A DNA stretch of 64,000 nt from Paracoccaceae bacterium (GTDB lineage: Bacteria; Pseudomonadota; Alphaproteobacteria; Rhodobacterales; Rhodobacteraceae): contig CACDPP010000004.1 of the NCBI GenBank assembly GCA_902554705.1, positions 1 through 64,000 of the forward strand. Reading direction: 5' to 3'. A program made the translations under genes and the position numbers. The notes below the pieces were generated by a model, which saw only the letters and a list, made by a program, of their open reading frames with translations, did no database searches and was not told where the DNA came from. Below, in pieces: positions 9,177 to 17,778 of the stretch (position 1 is the stretch's first letter; each line of letters starts with the position of its first letter).

Positions 9177-10160
9177 ATGGCAAAGCTGGTGACAATCTTT
9201 GGTGGATCAGGTTTTATAGGACGATACATTGCCCGCAGAATGGCTAAACAGGGTTGGAGAGTTCGCGTGGCGGTGCGCCGACCGAATGAAGCACTTTTTG
9301 TAAAAACTTACGGTGTTGTTGGACAAGTAGAGCCTATTCTTTGCAATATCAGGGATGACGCATCAGTAGAGGAAGCTCTAAACGGTGCAGATGCGGCAGT
9401 GAATTGTGTTGGTATTCTTATCGAGGATAAAAAAAATACTTTTTCGGCAGTACAGCACAGTGGAGCAGAAAGAATAGGACGCTTATCTAAAGAACTTGGA
9501 TTAAAATCTCTTATTCATATTTCTGCGATTGGAGCTAATGAAACTTCAAATAGCATTTATTCTTCAACAAAAGCAAAAGGTGAAAATGCTATCCTTGCCA
9601 ATTTTCCAAATGCTGTAATTTTGAGGCCATCTATTGTTTTTGGCCAAGAAGATCAGTTCTTCAACAGATTTGCAAAAATGGCAACCATGGCTCCTATTTT
9701 GCCACTAGTGGGTGCTAACACACGTTTCCAACCCGTCTTTGTAGATGATGTTGCAAAAGCAGCAGAAGCTGCCTTGCTAGGATCAGTACCAAAAGGAATT
9801 TACGAATTAGGGGGACCAGAAATTAAAGACTTCCGAGAGTTAATGAGTGTAATGCTAAAAATAATTAAGCGTCGTAGATTAATTATTAACACCCCAAGAT
9901 TTATTGCCAAATTAATGGCGTTTGGATTATCTACGCTGCAAATTCTCACTCTAGGCTTATTCAAAAATTCAATAATAACCAAGGACCAAATAGAGAACTT
10001 GGGAATTGACAATATTGTTTCCGAGCAAGAAAAATGTTTGGGAAATTTAAACATAGATCCATTAGATATGGGATCTGTTTTGCCAGAATACCTTTGGCGC
10101 TACAGACCGTCGGGTCAATATGATGCGATAAAAGATTCAGCGAAAAACTTAAGATCGTAA
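9177..10160 (+). CDS. Complex I NDUFA9-like NAD(P)-binding protein
   Basis: Atypical short-chain dehydrogenase/epimerase family protein, 327 residues. The N-terminal NAD(P) motif is GGSGFIGRYIARRM (residues 9-22), typical of the NDUFA9-like group. Mitochondrial members are accessory subunits of complex I. Bacterial ones are common in Alphaproteobacteria, and their role is unclear (quinone or NADH-linked redox has been suggested for the family). The classical YxxxK is present as a YSSTK motif near residue 130. The MFS gene follows after 3 bp, so the two are likely co-transcribed. Confidence 0.82.
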   Translation: MAKLVTIFGGSGFIGRYIARRMAKQGWRVRVAVRRPNEALFVKTYGVVGQVEPILCNIRDDASVEEALNGADAAVNCVGILIEDKKNTFSAVQHSGAERIGRLSKELGLKSLIHISAIGANETSNSIYSSTKAKGENAILANFPNAVILRPSIVFGQEDQFFNRFAKMATMAPILPLVGANTRFQPVFVDDVAKAAEAALLGSVPKGIYELGGPEIKDFRELMSVMLKIIKRRRLIINTPRFIAKLMAFGLSTLQILTLGLFKNSIITKDQIENLGIDNIVSEQEKCLGNLNIDPLDMGSVLPEYLWRYRPSGQYDAIKDSAKNLRS

Positions 10161-10163
10161 AGT

Positions 10164-11339
10164 ATGCGTATTGGCATAATCTTACTTTGCTTAGCTTACG
10201 TAATTAGTCAATTCTTCCGTAATTTTTTAGCTGTTCTAAGCGAACAATTGCATCTCGATATAGGCGCCACATCAGATGACCTGGCTTTCGCTATGGGCTT
10301 TTGGTTTTTAACATTTTCATTAATGCAAATACCTGTTGGAACAGCCTTGGATAAAATTGGACCAAAACTGACTGGTAGCTTTATTTTCTTATTAGGTGGA
10401 GCGGGAGGAAGCGTAATTTTTGCCATGGCGACAACGCCTCTTCATATAACAATCTCAATGGGTTTAATTGGTGTGGGCTGTTCGCCGGTTTTAATGGGAT
10501 CCTATTATATTTTTGCTCGAATATATGAACCAAAAATCTTTGCTAGCCTCGCCGCAATAATGATCGGGGTCGGTTCATTTGGAAATCTAGCTGGGGCTGC
10601 ACCGCTAGCATTTACAGCAGATTTATTTGGCTGGCGCTCGACTATGCTTGCACTCGGTTTGGTAAGCGCCGCAATTTCTGTTGGCTTATTTTTATTCGTG
10701 AAAAATCCAGAAATATCCAAAGATATCAATAAAGGCAGTTTTCTAGATCTACTTAAAATCAAAAATCTATGGTTCATTTTCCCTTTAGTTTTAATACATT
10801 ACGCTCCAGTAGCTGGGATACGTGGATTATGGATAGGGCCTTATATTAATGATACCTTCGGTGGAGATGGCAACTTAGCATTTGCTACAACAGCTATGAG
10901 TTTATCGATGATTGCTGGTACTTTCGCCTACGGTCCGATGGATCGTATTTTTAGAACTAGAAAATGGATTATCTTTATAGGTTCATCAATCTGTTTGGCT
11001 GCAATAGTTGGCCTAGCTTTAGTGGAGCAAATAACATTTGGTATTTCAGTTTCTTTATTTTGCGTCCTTGGCTTTTTTGGAATGTCTTACCCGTTGATGA
11101 TTGCTCACGGCAGAAGTTTTTCACCTGAGCATTTAACCGGTAGATGCGTAACCTTGTTGAATATGTTTGCAATCGGTGGGGCTGGTCTTTTCCAATTTTT
11201 AAGTGGTAAAATCTTTCGTTTTACCCTTGAAAGCGAAGCTTCAACAAGTGCAGCTTACACAGCTATCTTCTTATTTTATGCCTCAAGCTTGTTTATTGGC
11301 TTAGTTTTATATTTAAAGGCTAAAGACCGTCTGGATTAA
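10164..11339 (+). CDS. MFS transporter
   Basis: Major facilitator superfamily carrier of 391 residues with about 12 hydrophobic segments. A motif-A-like loop GTALDKIGPKL lies between helices 2 and 3 (about residues 60-70), and a central hydrophilic loop sits near 175-195. It starts 3 bp after the NDUFA9-like gene. The substrate cannot be read from the sequence. Confidence 0.85.
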   Translation: MRIGIILLCLAYVISQFFRNFLAVLSEQLHLDIGATSDDLAFAMGFWFLTFSLMQIPVGTALDKIGPKLTGSFIFLLGGAGGSVIFAMATTPLHITISMGLIGVGCSPVLMGSYYIFARIYEPKIFASLAAIMIGVGSFGNLAGAAPLAFTADLFGWRSTMLALGLVSAAISVGLFLFVKNPEISKDINKGSFLDLLKIKNLWFIFPLVLIHYAPVAGIRGLWIGPYINDTFGGDGNLAFATTAMSLSMIAGTFAYGPMDRIFRTRKWIIFIGSSICLAAIVGLALVEQITFGISVSLFCVLGFFGMSYPLMIAHGRSFSPEHLTGRCVTLLNMFAIGGAGLFQFLSGKIFRFTLESEASTSAAYTAIFLFYASSLFIGLVLYLKAKDRLD

Positions 11340-11426
11340 AAGTCTTCCACTATTTTAAAACGTGGTGTAAGCACTGCCCGTCAGCTCAGTTTACTGACTA
11401 AATAGAAATTAAGAGGAGCCCACCCA

Positions 11427-12449
11427 ATGGGGTACAAAGTTGTAGTTGTTGGAGCGACGGGAAATGTGGGCCGCGAAATGCTAACCATTTTATCGGAACG
11501 TCAATTTCCAGTGGATGAAATAGCGGCTCTCGCAAGTAGACGATCTCTGGGTACTGAAGTAAGTTTTGGAGATCAAACAATTATTACCAAAGACCTAGAA
11601 ACATTTGATTTCGAAGGTTGGGACATAGCTCTCTTTGCCATAGGTTCTGATGCGACAAAAGCATTTGCTCCGAAAGCTGCAGCTAAAGGATGTATTGTTA
11701 TAGATAACAGCTCCCTATACAGGTACGATCCAAATGTGCCGTTGATTGTACCGGAGGTAAATGCCGAAGCAATAACCGAGTATTCGAAAAAGAATATTAT
11801 TGCCAACCCAAATTGCTCCACAGCACAAATGGTTGTCGCATTAAAGCCCCTTCACGATCGTGCCCGCATTAAGCGTGTTGTTGTCAGTACTTATCAATCT
11901 GTTTCCGGTGCTGGAAAAGAAGGTATGGACGAGCTCTGGGATCAAACAAAGTCTATATACAATCCTGTAACCGATGTACCTCCCACCAAATTTACGAAGC
12001 AAATTGCATTCAATGTTATCCCACATATCGATAAATTCTTGGATGACGGCAGCACAAAAGAAGAATGGAAAATGGTCGCTGAAACAAAAAAAATAATAGA
12101 TACTTCTATCAAAGTCACAGCAACATGTGTGAGGGTTCCAGTCTTTGTTGGCCATTCTGAAGCAATAAATATTGAATTTGAAGATTTTTTAGATGAGGAC
12201 GAAGCGCGCGACATTCTTCGCGAGGCTCCTGGCGTCATGGTGATCGATAAGCGTGATGATGGGGGATACGTGACGCCTATCGAATGTGCTGGAGACTACG
12301 CAACTTTTATTAGTCGGCTACGTCAAGATAGTACAATTGAAAATGGTTTAAACCTATGGTGTGTGTCAGATAATCTACGTAAAGGCGCCGCACTTAATGC
12401 TGTCCAGATAGCTGAGACACTTGGTCAAAGAGTTCTCAAAAAGGGTTAA
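11427..12449 (+). CDS. asd: Aspartate-semialdehyde dehydrogenase
   Basis: Catalyses NADPH-dependent reduction of aspartyl phosphate to aspartate semialdehyde, the branch point to lysine/diaminopimelate, threonine and methionine. 340 residues, the usual length. N-terminal GATGNVGREML (residues 9-19) binds NADP, and the catalytic Cys sits in NPNCSTAQM (about residue 132). A strong ribosome site (AGAGGAG) precedes ATG at 11427. The gene stands alone and is followed by a hairpin at 12519-12547. Confidence 0.95.
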   Translation: MGYKVVVVGATGNVGREMLTILSERQFPVDEIAALASRRSLGTEVSFGDQTIITKDLETFDFEGWDIALFAIGSDATKAFAPKAAAKGCIVIDNSSLYRYDPNVPLIVPEVNAEAITEYSKKNIIANPNCSTAQMVVALKPLHDRARIKRVVVSTYQSVSGAGKEGMDELWDQTKSIYNPVTDVPPTKFTKQIAFNVIPHIDKFLDDGSTKEEWKMVAETKKIIDTSIKVTATCVRVPVFVGHSEAINIEFEDFLDEDEARDILREAPGVMVIDKRDDGGYVTPIECAGDYATFISRLRQDSTIENGLNLWCVSDNLRKGAALNAVQIAETLGQRVLKKG

Positions 12450-12518
12450 TATTAAACTACCTTCTTGATATTCTTCATACTATTGCAGAGAGCTTATTTG
12501 GTAGGTGAATTAAAGAAG

Positions 12519-12547
12519 TACTAGCCATTGCAAAACAATGGCTAGTA
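12519..12547 (+). terminator. Intergenic hairpin after asd
   Basis: A perfect 12-bp stem (TACTAGCCATTG / CAATGGCTAGTA) with a CAAAA loop lies in the gap between asd and the aminopeptidase gene. No clear T-run follows, so it may be a weak terminator or an mRNA-stabilising hairpin. Confidence 0.5.
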
Positions 12548-12590
12548 TAAGACAATTTCATTAACGCTCGAAAAAATAAGGCAAAATAAA

Positions 12591-13967
12591 ATGAAATTTG
12601 CTGATACCAGAGATAAGGCAATACCAGCATACTGTGTTGAACAAGATAGAATTTTTGAAAAATCCAAATCCTTTGACGCAGTAACTAAAGACTGGATTAA
12701 CCAAAATAACTTTTCAGGCTCTTTCGGTCAGTCTGTTTTATGTCCGACCGAAAAAGGTGACGCGATTGCGCTTTTGGGCTTGGGCAATAAAAATTCAAGA
12801 AGGCGATCACGCTTTTCCTTAGCTGCTAATGCAAAATCGCTTCCAGCAGGAAGTTATGAAATTGTGAACCCTGAAGCAGTGGAAAATCTAGAAATTGAGG
12901 TGCTTGGGTGGCTCATAAATAACTATGTTTTTGACAAATATAAAAACAAAAAAGACAGCCAAGCCTATTTGGTTAAACCTAAAATAATTGATGCTAATCG
13001 CGTTTTGCAATTTGCTGAGGCGGAAGCGTTAGCCAGAAATCTTATAAACACACCCACTTCCGATATGGGCCCAGAAGATTTAGCATCTGCCACAAGAAAT
13101 TTTGCTAATAAATTCGGTGCTGATTATTCCGAAATTGTTGGAGAAAATTTAATAGCGAAAAATTTTCCACTCATCCACACTGTTGGACGTGCGTCTTCTC
13201 AAGAGCCAAGATTAATAGAAATTAAAAGTGGAAATGTAGGACCAAAAGTAACTTTGGTGGGTAAAGGGGTTTGTTTCGATACGGGCGGATTAAATATTAA
13301 GCCTGGCCGCTCAATGAGCCTAATGAAAAAAGATATGGGTGGAGCAGCTAATGTTTTAGCCCTTGCTTCCATGATCCTATCAACCAGTATGAATATCCAA
13401 TTACGGGTAATTATACCGGCAGTCGAAAATTCTATTTCCGAAAATTCATTTCGGCCAGGCGATATCCTAACTGCCAGAAATGGATCAACTGTTGAAATCA
13501 ATAATACAGACGCAGAAGGCCGCCTTGTGCTAGCTGATGCATTGTCTTTCGCAAGCGAGGATGACCCTGATCTAATAATATCAATGGCGACACTGACAGG
13601 CGCAGCGCGTGTTGCCGTTGGAGCAGATATTGCTCCGTTTTTTTCAGAAAGAAACGAAGTCAGTGATATATTAAAAGCTTCAGGTGCTCAGCAAAATGAT
13701 CCTGTTTGGCCTTTGCCGTTTTGGGACCCTTACGAAAAAATGATCGAGCCCGATACAGCTGATTTAGATAATTCGCCCAGCGGTGGTTATGGCGGAGCGA
13801 TTACGGCTGCATTATTTTTACGCCGCTTTGTTACAAAGCCAAACTCGTACATACACTTTGATATATATTCGTGGTCAGACACAAATAAACCAGGTCTGCC
13901 AAAAGGCGGAATAACTCAAGGGCCTAGAGCCATATTTGATGCACTTCCAAAAATCTTAGATATTTAA
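12591..13967 (+). CDS. M17 family leucyl aminopeptidase-like protein
   Basis: Cytosolic metallopeptidase that removes N-terminal residues from short peptides. The two-metal catalytic core is plain: GKGVCFDTGGLNIKPG (about 224-239), MKKDMGGAA (about 246-254) and NTDAEGRLVLADAL (about 304-317). At 458 residues it is a little shorter than classical PepA (about 500). The start ATG at 12591 is weakly supported by upstream purines. The NlpC/P60 gene begins 1 bp after its stop, so the two are a translational pair, suggesting joint peptide processing. Confidence 0.9.
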   Translation: MKFADTRDKAIPAYCVEQDRIFEKSKSFDAVTKDWINQNNFSGSFGQSVLCPTEKGDAIALLGLGNKNSRRRSRFSLAANAKSLPAGSYEIVNPEAVENLEIEVLGWLINNYVFDKYKNKKDSQAYLVKPKIIDANRVLQFAEAEALARNLINTPTSDMGPEDLASATRNFANKFGADYSEIVGENLIAKNFPLIHTVGRASSQEPRLIEIKSGNVGPKVTLVGKGVCFDTGGLNIKPGRSMSLMKKDMGGAANVLALASMILSTSMNIQLRVIIPAVENSISENSFRPGDILTARNGSTVEINNTDAEGRLVLADALSFASEDDPDLIISMATLTGAARVAVGADIAPFFSERNEVSDILKASGAQQNDPVWPLPFWDPYEKMIEPDTADLDNSPSGGYGGAITAALFLRRFVTKPNSYIHFDIYSWSDTNKPGLPKGGITQGPRAIFDALPKILDI

Positions 13968-13968
13968 A

Positions 13969-14808
13969 ATGGATCCCCGTCTGACACCTGCTAATGAGAT
14001 CGTTGCCTGCTCCTCACTAAGAGGTAAAATAAAACATTCAAATTTTATTGAAGGTAAGAATTATCAAATCAATGTGCCATTTGTAGACCTGCTTAGCACG
14101 CCAGATGGTAAGAGAAATAGACAGCTCATTTATGGTTCAAAAGTGAAATACTTTGGTGAAAACGGTGGTTGGGCATTTATCCAAAATATTTACGATAGTT
14201 ACGTGGGATACGTTCCTCAAAATTCAATTGTTTTAGAAACAGAGAAGACGCATATCGTAAAAGTTCCGCTTTCCCATGTTTTTCTTGAGCCAAACATTAA
14301 GTCCAGAAATATTGAAATACTGCCGTTAGCAGCAAAAGTTTCTGGGCAAATAGTTAAAAATGGTTTTTTGGAGACAGAGCTTGGCTGGATTTCACTTTCA
14401 CAATTAAAGCAAAAAACAGAATTATCTAAAGATCCCGTTGAAGTGTCCAAGCTGTTACAGCATGCGCCGTATTTATGGGGAGGCAATACATCTTTAGGTA
14501 TAGATTGTTCCGGTCTTATTCAGATTTCATTGTTGCTTTGCGGTGTAGACTGTCCAGGCGATAGCGACCAGCAAATGAATACTTTAGGTCATAACCTTGA
14601 TGTTGGTTCACCCAGAAAGAAAGGCGATATTCTTTTCTGGAAAGGGCACGTGGCGTGGGCCGTAAATGAAAGGCAAATTTTACATGCAAACGCTTATCAT
14701 ATGGCGACAGTAATAGAAGAAGCAAACGAGGCTATTGAAAGAATAAAAAAACAAGACAAGAATAGCGTAATTGCCCACAAAAGACTTAAAGGAGAATTAT
14801 ATGAGTGA
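13969..14808 (+). CDS. NlpC/P60 family peptidase with SH3-like domains, no signal peptide
   Basis: A 279-residue protein with two SH3b-like segments (about 20-90 and 95-150) followed by an NlpC/P60 cysteine peptidase domain. The catalytic Cys is in GIDCSGLIQ (about residue 179), the His in KGHVAWAV (about 226) and a further His in HANAYH. There is no signal peptide or membrane segment, so it probably acts in the cytosol. The closest known roles are YkfC-like enzymes that cut murein peptides. Placement directly behind an M17 aminopeptidase and overlapping the next gene by 8 bp fits murein-peptide recycling, which is inference. Confidence 0.85.
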   Translation: MDPRLTPANEIVACSSLRGKIKHSNFIEGKNYQINVPFVDLLSTPDGKRNRQLIYGSKVKYFGENGGWAFIQNIYDSYVGYVPQNSIVLETEKTHIVKVPLSHVFLEPNIKSRNIEILPLAAKVSGQIVKNGFLETELGWISLSQLKQKTELSKDPVEVSKLLQHAPYLWGGNTSLGIDCSGLIQISLLLCGVDCPGDSDQQMNTLGHNLDVGSPRKKGDILFWKGHVAWAVNERQILHANAYHMATVIEEANEAIERIKKQDKNSVIAHKRLKGELYE

Positions 14809-15751
14809 TCCATTTTTTAAACCAGTTTCAGGTTTTGATCTGCCTAGGTTTGCGGGTGTCCCTACTTTCATGCGGCTTCCACATGTTTCACTCGAGGCGG
14901 CAAAAATCAAAGATGTAGATATCGGTATCATCGGCGTTCCATGGGATAGTGGGACAACAAATAGACCAGGCCCCCGTCATGGCCCTCGTCAATTACGTGA
15001 CGCATCAACCATGATAAGGGCTCAGCATCCAGTATCAGGAATAAGGCCCTATGAGAAAATTAATTGTGCTGACCTTGGCGATGTTTCAATAAATCCTGCT
15101 GATATCGAAGACAGTATGAATAGGATTACGTCCTTCTATAAAAAGGTAATTGAAAAGGGAATTAAGCCACTGACTGCTGGTGGCGACCATTTAACTTCAC
15201 TACCAGTTTTGAGAGCGATTGCGGATAAAGGTCCGCTGGGAATGATACATTTTGATAGTCACACAGATCTTTTCCACAGTTACTTTGATGGAACAATGTT
15301 TACTCATGGAACACCATTTCGTCGTGCAGTTGAGGAAAACCTTCTTGATCCAAAGAGAGTGATCCAAATTGGGATACGAGGAACTCAATATGATCGCGAA
15401 GATTTAGACTTCGCAGACTCAGTAGGAATTAGGGTCGTCAAAATTGAGGAGTTTTTTGATCGAGGAATTGAAGACGTAATGGCTGAGGCTAGAGAAATAG
15501 TTGGTGAAAGGGAAACTTATATTTCTTATGACATCGATTTTATTGACCCAGCATTTGCACCAGGAACAGGCACTCCAGAAGTTGGTGGTCCTAATAGTTA
15601 TGAGGCCCTAAGGGTTGTCCGTGAACTCAATGGAGTTAAAATAGTCGGTGCCGATATGGTTGAAGTATCTCCTCCCTTTGACCTTAGTAGCAATACAGCT
15701 TTTTTAGGTGTTTCAGTAATGTTTGAGTTACTTTGCCAGATGGTAGATTAA
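14801..15751 (+). CDS. speB: Agmatinase/ureohydrolase family protein
   Basis: Manganese ureohydrolase of 316 residues. Agmatinases release urea from agmatine to give putrescine; relatives act on guanidinobutyrate or other guanidino compounds. Metal ligands are visible in GGDHLTSLP (about 136-144), HFDSHTDLF (about 159-167, Ser in place of the common Ala of DAHxD) and SYDIDFIDPAFAPGTGTPE (about 242-260). The ATG at 14801 has AAGGAGA ahead of it and overlaps the end of the NlpC gene by 8 bp; an upstream in-frame start at 14771 would overlap further and lacks such a site. Family is secure; agmatine itself is the likeliest but unproven substrate. Confidence 0.85.
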   Translation: MSDPFFKPVSGFDLPRFAGVPTFMRLPHVSLEAAKIKDVDIGIIGVPWDSGTTNRPGPRHGPRQLRDASTMIRAQHPVSGIRPYEKINCADLGDVSINPADIEDSMNRITSFYKKVIEKGIKPLTAGGDHLTSLPVLRAIADKGPLGMIHFDSHTDLFHSYFDGTMFTHGTPFRRAVEENLLDPKRVIQIGIRGTQYDREDLDFADSVGIRVVKIEEFFDRGIEDVMAEAREIVGERETYISYDIDFIDPAFAPGTGTPEVGGPNSYEALRVVRELNGVKIVGADMVEVSPPFDLSSNTAFLGVSVMFELLCQMVD

Positions 15752-15807
15752 GCAAAAATTATTTGGTTGACCTATAGGCCTAAAGATTTTAGACGATTTC
15801 TGTTAAT

Positions 15808-15884
15808 GGCGGAGTAGCTCAGGTGGTTAGAGCAGCGGAATCATAATCCGCGTGTCGGGGGTTCAAGTCCCTCCTCCGCTACCA
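15808..15884 (+). tRNA. tRNA-Met(CAT)
   Basis: A 77-nt cloverleaf with encoded CCA. Acceptor arms GGCGGAG and CTCCGCT pair with a G-U at the end. The D arm is TAGCTCAGGTGGTTAGAGCA. The anticodon stem GCGGA/TCCGC frames the loop ATCATAA with CAT at 15842-15844, and the T arm contains GGTTCAAGTCC. The form resembles elongator Met; Ile2 (lysidine-modified CAT) cannot be ruled out by eye. Its 3' half is repeated at 21702-21746. Confidence 0.93.
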
Positions 15885-15949
15885 AAATAACTTCAATGAA
15901 ATAGACCAAATTGATCGTTTCTATTCAGGACGTTTTTAGAGGTAAATAA

Positions 15950-16657
15950 ATGAGTTCGCAAACGAATTGGGGTTGCGTGACTTGGAATATTTGTTATCTG
16001 TACCGCATATTTACCCCCGATGAAGTAAGAAAAAACAATATGTATGATTCAAGCACAATAAAAATACATGAAGGAGTCTCATGTCAGGATGATATTAAGT
16101 TAGACGAGTTTTGTATCTTAGGTTACCCGTCAAAAAATGCTTCAGGAAATTTGGTGATTGGCTTTAATGCGCATATCAGGTCTAGTGCGGTTGTCTACGC
16201 CGGTACAAAAATTGGTGATAATTTCCATTTGGGTCATGGATCTCTTGTTCGGGAAAATTGCAAGATCTGTTCGAACGTAAGTATAGGCTCACACTCTATA
16301 TTAGAGCACCAAGTAGTAATAGGAGATAATGTTAGATTGCATTCGAGAGTTTATATTCCTGAATTCAGCATCGTCGAAGACAGTGTCTGGATTGGCCCTG
16401 GATGCGTGCTAACAAATGCCCCTTACCCCAACTCGCCAGATGCTAAGCTTAACCTAAAGGGAGTGCATTTGTTAGAGGGAGCAATTGTGGGCGCAGGCGC
16501 TATCATCCTTCCTGGCGTAAGAATTGGCAGGAAAGCTCTAATTGGCGCTGGCTCTGTAGTAACTGATGATGTGGAGGATGGTGCCGTGGTTGTCGGTTCA
16601 CCCGCGAAAAAGACAAAACACATAGCTGAAATTCAAGCATACAGCAACTCAAAATGA
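15950..16657 (+). CDS. Hexapeptide-repeat N-acetyltransferase (WbpD-like)
   Basis: Left-handed beta-helix acyltransferase of 235 residues with many imperfect hexapeptide turns (for example IGDNFH, IGDNVR, VGAGAI, IGAGSV) and the C-terminal VVVGSPAKK found in sugar O- or N-acetyltransferases. Its neighbours resemble WbpE and WbpB, so it may acetylate the 3-amino group of a UDP-2-acetamido-3-amino-glucuronate. Two starts are possible: ATG 15950, with AGAGG at a good distance, adds about 30 residues that are not helix-like; ATG 16040 begins at the helix but has a weak ribosome site. It overlaps the next gene by 4 bp. Confidence 0.82.
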   Translation: MSSQTNWGCVTWNICYLYRIFTPDEVRKNNMYDSSTIKIHEGVSCQDDIKLDEFCILGYPSKNASGNLVIGFNAHIRSSAVVYAGTKIGDNFHLGHGSLVRENCKICSNVSIGSHSILEHQVVIGDNVRLHSRVYIPEFSIVEDSVWIGPGCVLTNAPYPNSPDAKLNLKGVHLLEGAIVGAGAIILPGVRIGRKALIGAGSVVTDDVEDGAVVVGSPAKKTKHIAEIQAYSNSK

Positions 16658-17778
16658 TTAACTCTTCAATCAAAATCCCTCTTGTCGACTTAAAGGCTCA
16701 ATACCAGTCGATACGGCAGGAAGTTAATGAGTCTATTGAAAGAGTTTTGGAAAACACCTCTTTTATTATGGGAGAAGAAGTAAAAAAATTTGAAGCCTCG
16801 TTTGCCAATTACATTAATACCGATGAAAGCCTTGGAGTTGCATCTGGAACGGCGGCTTTGCTTCTGGCTCTCAAGGCATGCGATGTAGGTCCTAGTGATG
16901 AAGTGATTACAACAGCGCACACATTTTTTGCTACTGCAGAACCAATTTCAATACTAGGTGCGACTCCAATCTTCGTGGACATTGACCCTTTGACCTACAA
17001 CATCAATCCGGATCTAATCGAAGCTAAAATCACAGAGCGAACCAAGGCAATTATTCCTGTACACCTATACGGGCAACCCGCTGATATGCGTAAGATCATG
17101 AAAATTGCAAATAAGCACAATCTATATGTGATTGAAGATGTAGCGCAGGGACACGGTGCGGAAATTGATGGCCAACGATGCGGCAGTATTGGCCATCTAT
17201 CCTGCTTCAGCTTTTATCCAGGCAAAAACTTAGGCGCCTATGGTGATGGCGGTGGTGTGTCTGGAACCAACACCGAGCTTCTAGCCACTGTTCGTAAGTT
17301 ACGGGACCATGGTCGGGTTTCAAAATATGAGCATGATATTATTGGGCTCGGTGAACGACTGGATGGTCTTCAAGCCGCAATTCTAGATGTTAAATTGAAG
17401 TATCTGGAAGAGTGGACTGAGGCTCGTCGTGCGGCGGCCGATAAGTATGTAGAACGCCTCACGGGTGTTGATGGAGTATTACTGCCGCACGTGACGCAGA
17501 ATGTCCGGCATGTTTATCATCTGTTTGTCATTCAGGTTGAAAACAGAGACGCTACTCTGAAATACTTAAATGAAAACGCGATAGGGGCGGGTATTCACTA
17601 TCCTATTCCGCTGCACAAACAGCCAGCCTATGCAAAATTAGGATACAATAAACAGTCTTTGCCGCACACTGAGACTGCAGCTGATAAAATTGTAAGCCTG
17701 CCGATGTTCCCAGAAATCACGGATCAGCAAATAGACCGAGTTGTCCAAACTTTAAAAGAGGCACTTGATAAATGCTAA
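16654..17778 (+). CDS. DegT/DnrJ/EryC1 sugar aminotransferase (WbpE-like)
   Basis: PLP-dependent aminotransferase acting on keto-sugar nucleotides, 374 residues. The N-terminal IPLVDLKAQYQSI is typical of the WbpE/WlbC branch. EDVAQGHGAEIDG (about 164-176) contacts PLP and the Schiff-base Lys is in FSFYPGKNLGAYGDGG (about 186-201). It overlaps its upstream and downstream neighbours by 4 and 7 bp, so the three genes are tightly coupled. The likely step is amino transfer to the C3 ketone of a UDP-2-acetamido-glucuronate derivative, inferred from the gene trio. Confidence 0.88.
   Translation: MINSSIKIPLVDLKAQYQSIRQEVNESIERVLENTSFIMGEEVKKFEASFANYINTDESLGVASGTAALLLALKACDVGPSDEVITTAHTFFATAEPISILGATPIFVDIDPLTYNINPDLIEAKITERTKAIIPVHLYGQPADMRKIMKIANKHNLYVIEDVAQGHGAEIDGQRCGSIGHLSCFSFYPGKNLGAYGDGGGVSGTNTELLATVRKLRDHGRVSKYEHDIIGLGERLDGLQAAILDVKLKYLEEWTEARRAAADKYVERLTGVDGVLLPHVTQNVRHVYHLFVIQVENRDATLKYLNENAIGAGIHYPIPLHKQPAYAKLGYNKQSLPHTETAADKIVSLPMFPEITDQQIDRVVQTLKEALDKC

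Noticed and set aside
12519-12547. Operator for the aminopeptidase operon
   Set aside because: The 12-bp stem with 5-nt loop is better explained as an RNA hairpin after asd; no second copy was seen in the window.
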